Under the pieces are notes generated by a model that was not told the origin of the DNA, did no database searches, and saw only the letters and a program-made list of their open reading frames with translations. Positions 8,363 through 13,910 of a stretch of DNA of 38,153 nt are shown here, piece by piece (position 1 is the first letter of the stretch; each line of letters begins with the position of its first letter). The stretch is from Actinokineospora pegani (GTDB taxonomy: Bacteria; Actinomycetota; Actinomycetes; Mycobacteriales; Pseudonocardiaceae), in the NCBI RefSeq assembly GCF_009745975.1, contig NZ_WHOL01000047.1, positions 1-38,153 on the forward strand, written 5' to 3'. Both the position numbers and the translations under genes were made by a program.

Positions 8363-8400
8363 CGGAGCACACCGCGGTCCCCCGATCGCGGTGTGCTCCG
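8363..8400 (+). terminator. Hairpin terminator after the XRE-DUF397 pair
   Basis: Perfect 14-bp stem CGGAGCACACCGCG / CGCGGTGTGCTCCG with a 10-nt loop, starting 6 nt after the DUF397 stop codon. No U-tract follows, as is usual for high-GC actinobacterial terminators. Confidence 0.7.
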
Positions 8401-8482
8401 ATAAGGAAGCGATTGAGATCGCGATGAGAAATCAACAGAAAGTCGATTCTGACATCGTGGGCAGGCTGGCGTGAGGAGCGTT

Positions 8483-9040
8483 GTGCGTCGATCGGTGGCG
8501 GTCTTGGCTTGTGCTGGGCTGCTAGCGGGTTGCACGAACTCCACGCCAGGTGTCCCGACACCGGGACTCCCGACCGCGACGCCCCAGGACAGCCAAGTCA
8601 CTTCGGTCCCTGCTCCCTCGGAGTCTGACGGCGACCTCGCCTCGCTTGATCCGTGCACTCTCCTGTCGTCGCAAGCGCGCACTGACTTCGGGGTGACCGG
8701 GTCCGGTGAGCCTGACGAGCAGCCCTCCGCCAAGACGTGCGAGTGGAGAGCCCAACCCGCAGGCTCGACGGAGAGCTTCGCCTTTGCCGTCGGGGTGTTT
8801 CCGAAGCTCGGCGTGGACAAGGTCAACTCCACCGGTGAGAAGACGGAGACCACTGTCGGTGGCCGTTGAGCGGTGCGATCGACCCGGGCGGGAGGAACCG
8901 TCTACGCGATCTCGATCGAGGTGACGTCGTCATCCCGGGTGGATGTGCAGGCCGTCACCCAGAGCGAGATAGTGACGCCTGAGCAGGCTTGGTCTCGAGT
9001 CGAGAGGCTGGCCCAGTTGATCGGGCCCGAGCTTCCCTGA
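8483..9040 (+). pseudogene. DUF3558-type lipoprotein interrupted by an in-frame TGA
   Basis: The frame starting at GTG 8483 (AGGAG 4 nt upstream) encodes a lipoprotein signal with lipobox LLAGC. A DUF3558-like ectodomain follows, with DPCTLLSSQARTDFG and KTCEWRA. A TGA at 8867-8869 follows VGGR. The same frame then continues without further stops for 56 codons to TGA at 9038-9040, with family-typical content: AVRSTRAGGTVYAISIEV, VDVQAV and a final helix WSRVERLAQLIGPELP. The whole would be ~186 residues, the normal DUF3558 length. The simplest reading is a single C-to-T change of CGA (Arg) to TGA; no frameshift is needed. The interrupted product lacks the C-terminal third. A sequencing error or stop readthrough cannot be excluded. 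A GTG at 8471 is an alternative start. Confidence 0.8.
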
Positions 9041-9049
9041 TCACCCTGC

Positions 9050-9871
9050 TCACTCCCCTGCCTGGGCCGCCACCGACCAGCACGCCGCGGTGAAGCGGAC
9101 CTCATCGCCGTCCACGAACGGGTCGAAGGCGGGCAGGACGGTGTCCAGCAGCCGGGCCCGCAGGACGTCGTCAGCGGTCTGCAACGCCCGCCCGACCGTG
9201 CCGAACCGGCCCACGTACCTCGGCAGATCGGCCAGGGGCAGCGTGCACACCACATCGACCGGATGCAGTTCGACGTCGGTCCACCCGGAGCCGCCCAGCA
9301 CCGCGCGCACGTGGTCGGCGTCGGCCATTCCGAACTGCCCGGGTTCGCCGTCCCGCTTCGCGGGCAGGTCGGGCAGCAGTGGCGCCGCCGCGTGGTCGGC
9401 GGTCGTCATGAACGGGTTCTCGGTCAGACTGCGCCAGACCACCAGACGCATCCCCGTGTTCGCTCGCGCGCCCTTGCGCAGGTTCGCGAACGCCGCGACC
9501 GGGTCGGCGAAGAACATCACGCCGAACCGGGACACCACCAGGTCGAACCCGTCCGCGTCGAACTGGTGGACCTGGGCGTCGGCCTCGACGAACTCGACGT
9601 CGACCCCCGCACGCCGGGCGCGCTCCCGCGCCGCGGCCACCATCGCCGACGAGACGTCCACCCCCACGCACGAGGCGCCCGTCTCCCGGGCGATCGCCAC
9701 CGCCAGTCCGCCGGTCCCGCACCCGACGTCCAGCACCGACCGCGGTCGTCCGGCCGCGGCCGCCCCTACCAACATCTCCTCGAACGGCTGGAACATGGCC
9801 CCCACCAGGTGGTCGAGCTCCACCCACGGCGAAGCCGCCTCGCTGTTCCACAGCAGCCGATAGTCAGTCAC
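9050..9871 (-). CDS. Class I SAM-dependent methyltransferase
   Basis: A 273-residue Rossmann-fold methyltransferase of the UbiE/COQ5-like type. Motif I VLDVGCGTGGLAVAIA (residues ~46-60) binds SAM. It is followed by the ribose-binding acidic residue in GVDVSSAMV, motif II-like VEFVEADAQ, and FDLVVSRFGVMFF with DPVAAFANLRKGA. The C-terminal half has a family-typical WRSLTENPFM and a substrate-cap region. The substrate cannot be told. GTG 9871 is preferred to 9880 because GGAGG lies 8 nt before it. It converges with the broken DUF3558 gene and lies just downstream of the unknown large gene in the same orientation. Confidence 0.9.
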   Translation of the reverse strand: MTDYRLLWNSEAASPWVELDHLVGAMFQPFEEMLVGAAAAGRPRSVLDVGCGTGGLAVAIARETGASCVGVDVSSAMVAAARERARRAGVDVEFVEADAQVHQFDADGFDLVVSRFGVMFFADPVAAFANLRKGARANTGMRLVVWRSLTENPFMTTADHAAAPLLPDLPAKRDGEPGQFGMADADHVRAVLGGSGWTDVELHPVDVVCTLPLADLPRYVGRFGTVGRALQTADDVLRARLLDTVLPAFDPFVDGDEVRFTAACWSVAAQAGE

Positions 9872-9911
9872 AGCACACACCTCCGGTCAGTTCGTCTGGG
9901 TGGGCTCACCG

Positions 9912-11699
9912 TCACACCGGGCTGAGGACGTGCGCCGCCTTGGCCACGACCGGGTCCGGGTGCTCGTCGCGGATCGTGGCGAGCATGCCGGCCCCGTCGG
10001 GGTGGGCGACCTCGCGCAGGCCTTGGACCAGGTGCAGTTGGTCCTCCACGGGGTGCTGCGTCAGCTCCTCGACCAGCAGGCCGTGATCGTGCGTCGCGGC
10101 CAGGCTCTCCGCCAGCGCCAGCAGCATCTCCCGCGTCTCGGTGGCGTCCTCGGCCAGCTCGCCCAGCCGCACCAGGTATGACGCGGCCATCGCGCCCGCC
10201 ACCCCGCCCGCCGCGCGCAGCTCCCGGGCCCGGGCCGCGCCGTGGGGGCCGGTGAGCTCCAGCGCGCTCCAGGCCATCAGCCGGGCCGAAGCCGACGCCC
10301 CCGCGACGATGGCGGAGGCCGCGTCCCCCGCTGCCTCCTCCTCGCCGCGCGACGCGGCCCAGGCGGTCAGGACCGGGTCCACCACCTCCGCCGGGGAGTC
10401 GAGCACCGCGTCGATCACCTGCGACAAGGGCAACCGGGCGACCTCGTCGTGAGTCGGCGCCTGATGACCCTCCGCCCGCAGAACCTCCCGCGTTCCCCAG
10501 ATCCCCAGCGGTGTGAGCGCCACCAGGGCTGGATCGGGGGCGTCCACCTCGGCCAACTCGGCGATCTTGGCCAGCTCCCGCTGGTCGGTGCTCGTCGTCA
10601 GCACCAGTGCGCCCAGCGCCTCCATCGTGCGGAGCACCGTCCACAACTCATCCCGGTCGGTCTCCACGTCGCCGAAGATCAGCTCGTCCAGTCCCGTGAA
10701 CAGCAGCTCGACCGGAACCGGCGTCGCTCCGGCGATGTAGAGCTGCAACAGCATCTCCGGCAGCACCGACGGCAGGAAGTACCGCAGCACGGACATCGGG
10801 TCGACGGCCCGGTCGGGCCTGGGCAGCGAACGCCCGATCTCCGGGAAGGACGTGAACGCCCGCTGCCAGAGCCGAACCGGGTCGCCCAGCAGCCCAGTGG
10901 CTGCCTTGACCGGGACCAGCCGCCCCTTGACCACCCGCACCAGCCGCGCCGCCCGCCCCCACGCCACCAGCAACGACGCGTCCACCCCCAAGCGCGCCAA
11001 CAGGTCCCGTGCATCCCCCTGCCGCAACCCCTTACCCGCCGTCAGCGTTCGCCCCTCGCCCACCCACTCCACCAACGCCCTGAGCCACCCGAGGGCGACC
11101 GCCCCCCGAGCCGACTCAGCCACCTCGTCCGCCGAGGGCAGCACCACGACAGGCAAGGGCTCCGGCCCCTCGAACTCCAGCCCCGCTTCCCCGGCCCTGC
11201 GCGCCATGATCTCGTCCAACACCGCCCGGTCGAACTCGACCTCCCCCGAGTTCACCGCCGTCAAGAACCGCTGAACAGCTTCCCCATCGCTCAGGTCGAC
11301 CCCGTGCTCCACCATCCGCGTGGCCCAGAACTTCGCCAGCCCGTAGTTCCGCTCGTCGCCCATCGCCCGGAGGAACGCCTCAGCCTCCCCGTCGATCACC
11401 GCGTGCAGTCCCGCCTCGTCGCCCCCGGCCGCCTCAGCCAGGAAATCCACCCAGTGGTGCAACGTCGTCAAAACCTGCGGCCACTCCGACCGCTCCATCG
11501 TCACCTCGTGCGGGAACCACTCGAGCAGCACCTCCCGAACCCCGGCCGCATCCCACCGGAACGCGCCACCGCCCACAGCCTCATGCCACCCCAGCACGGC
11601 ATCAACGACGAACAGGTTCACCTCGACCCCGCGCCCGGCGGCCCAGTCCTCGACGTCGGTCAGCAGATCAGCACCCGGCAGGCGGTTTCGTCCAGACAC
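9912..11699 (-). CDS. Unrecognised ~595-residue cytosolic protein
   Basis: I do not recognise a named family. No membrane segment, signal peptide or nucleotide-binding motif is visible. The first ~150 residues are globular with many Trp (DVEDWAAGRG, WPQVLTTLHHWVDFLAE). The middle contains a short basic segment (WGRAARLVRVVKGRLVPVKAATGLLGD) typical of DNA-binding-like or winged-helix regions. The C-terminal ~170 residues are Ala/Leu-rich helical repeats (e.g. EEAAGDAASAIVAGASASARLMAWSALELTG), suggesting HEAT/ARM-like solenoid helices. Codon use is typical of the genome. Start is taken as GTG 11699 (MSGRNRLPGADLL), though its ribosome site is very close; the frame is open upstream to 11867. The methyltransferase follows after 40 nt on the same strand. 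Confidence 0.75.
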   Translation of the reverse strand: MSGRNRLPGADLLTDVEDWAAGRGVEVNLFVVDAVLGWHEAVGGGAFRWDAAGVREVLLEWFPHEVTMERSEWPQVLTTLHHWVDFLAEAAGGDEAGLHAVIDGEAEAFLRAMGDERNYGLAKFWATRMVEHGVDLSDGEAVQRFLTAVNSGEVEFDRAVLDEIMARRAGEAGLEFEGPEPLPVVVLPSADEVAESARGAVALGWLRALVEWVGEGRTLTAGKGLRQGDARDLLARLGVDASLLVAWGRAARLVRVVKGRLVPVKAATGLLGDPVRLWQRAFTSFPEIGRSLPRPDRAVDPMSVLRYFLPSVLPEMLLQLYIAGATPVPVELLFTGLDELIFGDVETDRDELWTVLRTMEALGALVLTTSTDQRELAKIAELAEVDAPDPALVALTPLGIWGTREVLRAEGHQAPTHDEVARLPLSQVIDAVLDSPAEVVDPVLTAWAASRGEEEAAGDAASAIVAGASASARLMAWSALELTGPHGAARARELRAAGGVAGAMAASYLVRLGELAEDATETREMLLALAESLAATHDHGLLVEELTQHPVEDQLHLVQGLREVAHPDGAGMLATIRDEHPDPVVAKAAHVLSPV

Positions 11700-12020
11700 C
11701 CCTCCACTATCCCCACCCCGTTTGTCGATCGCAGATGGGGGTGCGGATGGTGGAGGGTGGGCAAGTACCCGCCCCGCATCGTTGATCACGCCGTAGAACG
11801 TGTCCGCCCCAGCCAGGCATCTCGTTTGCGAGAGCCTGACCAGGGCAGGTGGTGGATCTAACGTCACAGCATAAGAACCGGTCTGTGGTGGCCGTTGGGC
11901 CAGAGGTGGAGGTCAAAGGGGTACAGACCCGGACCTCTGCCGACATGCCGCTGGATGAAGCACCCGAGCAGTGATCAGCAGCCACCGGCACTGCCTCAGC
12001 CCTGGACGTATTCAGACAGT
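11700..12020. other. Gene-poor stretch before the IS scar
   Basis: No convincing gene, RNA or repeat seen. Open frames here (e.g. minus strand 11707-12033) lack the codon bias of neighbouring genes. Probably the upstream region of the large unknown gene plus flank of the IS-derived segment. Confidence 0.5.
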
Positions 12021-12032
12021 GAGGTGATCTCA
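12021..12032. repeat. IS terminal inverted repeat, copy 1
   Basis: GAGGTGATCTCA recurs exactly at 12974-12985; beyond it the two sites keep matching in a degenerate way (CnCACT versus GnGACT), about 18 nt with two mismatches. Here it lies 115 nt before the plus-strand transposase remnant, as expected for the left end of that element. Confidence 0.55.
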
Positions 12033-12135
12033 CCCACTGGTGTTATAGGCGTTGAAGGCGTAATGGTATCGAGGGACGCTCGGCTATTCATCCGACGAAC
12101 TGCACGATCTAGAGAAATCCTGACCAGAGGGCTCC

Positions 12136-12310
12136 GTGATCACGTATCGCGCCACACTCGACGTGCCCCGCGAACTCGCCCAATACCTGGGTCGGTTGCT
12201 GCACGCCGAACGCCGCGACCGCGGCCCTCGGAAGGACCCCAGAGCGCTGACCTGCTCCGGACAGGCCGTGCTGGGCCTGCGCGGGTTCCGGCAGAACACC
12301 GACCTAGCCT
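12136..12310 (+). pseudogene. IS5-type transposase, 5' fragment
   Basis: The frame begins with MITYRATLDVPRELAQYLG and continues to about VLGLRGFRQ, closely matching the N-terminus of the transposase remnant at 12983-13540 and of actinobacterial IS5/HARBI1-like (DDE_Tnp_4) transposases. Similarity stops near 12310; the remaining codons up to a TAG at 12358 are unrelated Arg-rich sequence. All of the catalytic domain is missing. A shared leader (AATCCTGACCA...CTCC...GTGATCAC) precedes both copies. It is a dead fragment. Confidence 0.8.
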
Positions 12311-12356
12311 GCGACCGCCGACGGGCAACGAGAACCCGCCGACGGCCGCGATCGGA

Positions 12357-12671
12357 CTAGTACGACGCTGCGACCGCGACCGGTGCGGCGAACTCGTGGC
12401 AGACCGCGTACGACCACTGGCCCGCGTACACCCAGCCGCCGAAGGCCACGTACTCATGCCCGTTGTTTTCCAAGCACACCAGGTACACGCGCTGCACCCC
12501 GTCGATGCCCGAACACCTCGATTCCCCGCGCCCGCCGTTCACGCCATATTCCGCCCACGCCGTACAATTCCACGTCGGACCGGTCGTCGTCGCAGCAGCG
12601 ACTCCGGGAACCCCCGTCGCCAAAGCGACAGCGGCACCCATGACAACGGCCAATTTTTGCACGCGCTTCAT
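12357..12671 (-). CDS. Small secreted protein with four cysteines
   Basis: A 104-residue protein with a clear Sec signal peptide: basic start MKRVQK, hydrophobic core LAVVMGAAVALATGV, cleavage probably after GVAAA. The ~75-residue mature part is aromatic-rich (WNCTAWAEYG, GGWVYAGQWSYAVCHEF) with four Cys, enough for two disulfides. No family recognised; spacing resembles other tiny actinobacterial exported proteins. ATG 12671 is preceded by GGGGAG with 6-nt spacing, so the start is well supported. Its 3' end abuts the fragmentary transposase on the opposite strand. It survives intact between IS debris. Confidence 0.8.
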   Translation of the reverse strand: MKRVQKLAVVMGAAVALATGVPGVAAATTTGPTWNCTAWAEYGVNGGRGESRCSGIDGVQRVYLVCLENNGHEYVAFGGWVYAGQWSYAVCHEFAAPVAVAASY

Positions 12672-12731
12672 CTCGAACTCCCCAGGTTGTGATCGCACAG
12701 CCCCCGAAAGCTAGCACCGAACGAAGCAGGG

Positions 12732-12972
12732 TTACCAGTAGTTACCACCAATGGACCAGCGGTAGTTGAAGTACTTGCCGTTGGTTTGCCGGTAGCAGGA
12801 GCCAGCGTAGGTTGAGCCGCCTTAGTGGACGAGGTGGTGCGGGTGGAGTTGCAGGAGCTCAAGCTGCTGAACGGCCCCGCGAGGTAGTCGGCGGCGGACG
12901 CGGTGCTCGCGTGGACAGGAGCGCGACCACCGCCATGGCGGTGGTCGCGACTGCAATGGAAATGCGACGCAT
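12732..12972 (-). pseudogene. Decayed small secreted protein (frameshifted)
   Basis: From ATG 12972 the frame encodes a signal peptide (MRRISIAVATTAMAVVALL). It then runs in the wrong frame to an early TGA. Shifting frame around codon 23 restores plausible coding, ASTASAADYLAGPFSSLSSC. A second shift near 12820 restores a C-terminal block, YAGSCYRQTNGKYFNY then RWSIGGNYW, ending at TAA 12732-12734. Two frameshifts are therefore needed to rebuild one ~80-residue secreted protein, similar in size and style to the intact neighbour at 12357-12671. The IS end GAGGTGATCTCA stands directly before the start codon, so the native ribosome site and promoter appear to have been replaced. Confidence 0.65.
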
Positions 12973-12973
12973 T

Positions 12974-12985
12974 GAGGTGATCTCA
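12974..12985. repeat. IS terminal inverted repeat, copy 2
   Basis: GAGGTGATCTCA identical to 12021-12032. The TGA stop of the minus-strand transposase remnant (12983-12985) lies inside it, an arrangement normal for compact IS elements. It marks the right end of that element. Confidence 0.6.
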
Positions 12986-13540
12986 GCGACTATGCGTGAT
13001 TTTGCCGTGTTCGAAATGGGCGAGGACGAGTGCGGCTTTGATGATGTTGCCGATTTTGCTGGGGCTGGCGGTGATGTGGTGGAGGGTTCGCCAGCGTCCG
13101 GTGAGGATGGCGAATCCGCGTTCGCCCAGGGCGCGCAGACCGCGGAGCAAGGCGTTGTGGATGCGGGTGTCGATGTCGAGGACTTGGCTGCCTGCTGGTT
13201 GTCTGACGGGGGTGTGCGCACCGATGCTGGCGCCGGTGTAGCCGCTGTCTGCGAGGGTGGGAAGTCCTTGTGCGGCGGCTGCGTAGAGCACGCCGAGGAC
13301 TTCGATGTCTTCGTCGAGGTAGCGGTAGGCGGTGGCGCGGGAGATGCCGTGATCTCGGCCCAGCGCGGTGACATCAGCTCGTTGGCGGAACCAGCGCAGG
13401 CCCAGCACGGCTTGCCGGCAGCAGGTCAAGGCCCTGCTGTCCTTGCGGGTTCCGCGTCGGCGGCGCTCGTCGTGGAGCAGGCGGCCCACGTGTTGGGCGA
13501 GTTCCCGAGGGACGTCGAGTGTGGCAAAATATGTGATCAC
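12983..13540 (-). pseudogene. IS5-type transposase with internal in-frame deletion
   Basis: An uninterrupted 185-codon frame. The N-terminal ~77 residues (MITYFATLDVPRELAQHVG; RQAVLGLRWFRQRADV; HGISRATAYRYLDEDIEVL) match the DNA-binding part of IS5/HARBI1-like transposases. Immediately after, the sequence jumps to the C-terminal part (LPTLADSGYTGASIGAHTPVRQP; LLRGLRALGERGFAILTGRWRTL; IKAALVLAHFEHGK). Full-length relatives have roughly 100 extra residues between these blocks, including the first catalytic Asp region. The deletion keeps the frame, so a non-catalytic DNA-binding-type product could still be made. ATG/GTG start at 13540 lies in the conserved leader. No matching left inverted repeat was found near 13655. 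Confidence 0.8.
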
Positions 13541-13756
13541 GGGGAGCCTCTTGGTCAGGATTTGATCTTCGCAAATCCAGTCCTACCAGAGGTTCCCCGG
13601 CTTACCCTTCCCCGGCCCGCCAGCTCACGCGCGGGCGCTGACCGGCGATGAGTGTACATGGGGCGAGGGATCGTGAGCCGTGCGTCTGCCGATGCGTTGG
13701 ACGCGGTCACGGGCAAAGTGGTGGGTAAGCGGTGGGTTTGATCTTCGACGAAACGA

Positions 13757-13792
13757 CACGGCCCCGCTGATCAGCAGGTCAGCGGGGCCGTG
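13757..13792 (-). terminator. Hairpin terminator of the tRNA-Lys gene
   Basis: Perfect 14-bp stem CACGGCCCCGCTGA / TCAGCGGGGCCGTG with an 8-nt loop, 4 nt past the 3' end of the tRNA. On the minus strand it is followed by TCGTTTCGTC, a weak T-rich tail. Confidence 0.75.
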
Positions 13793-13796
13793 CGAG

Positions 13797-13869
13797 TGGG
13801 CCGCCTGGGGCTCGAACCCAGAACCTACGGATTAAAAGTCCGCAGCTCTACCAATTGAGCTAACGGCCC
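13797..13869 (-). tRNA. tRNA-Lys (anticodon UUU)
   Basis: A complete cloverleaf can be drawn. The acceptor stem GGGCCGT pairs with GCGGCCC (one G-U). The D-arm contains AGCTCAATTGGTAGAGC. The anticodon stem GCGGA/TCCGT holds loop CTTTTAA with anticodon TTT. The T-arm is CTGGG-TTCGAGC-CCCAG, and the discriminator is A. CCA is not encoded. Reads lysine AAA/AAG. Confidence 0.96.
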
Positions 13870-13884
13870 AGACCCACGGCCTCG

Positions 13885-13890
13885 AGTGTA
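13885..13890 (-). promoter_or_regulatory. Candidate -10 box of tRNA-Lys
   Basis: TACACT (minus strand) lies 16 nt before the mature tRNA 5' end, in the 41-nt gap to the next gene. A weak -35-like TGAAAC falls 17 nt further up, inside the 3' end of the oxidoreductase gene. Confidence 0.4.
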
Positions 13891-13910
13891 GCGGGGATGG
13901 CGTGTGGGTT

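Noticed and set aside
11707-12033. Minus-strand 108-codon open frame
   Set aside because: Composition is unlike neighbouring genes, no recognisable motif, and it runs into the IS end and the upstream region of the large unknown gene.
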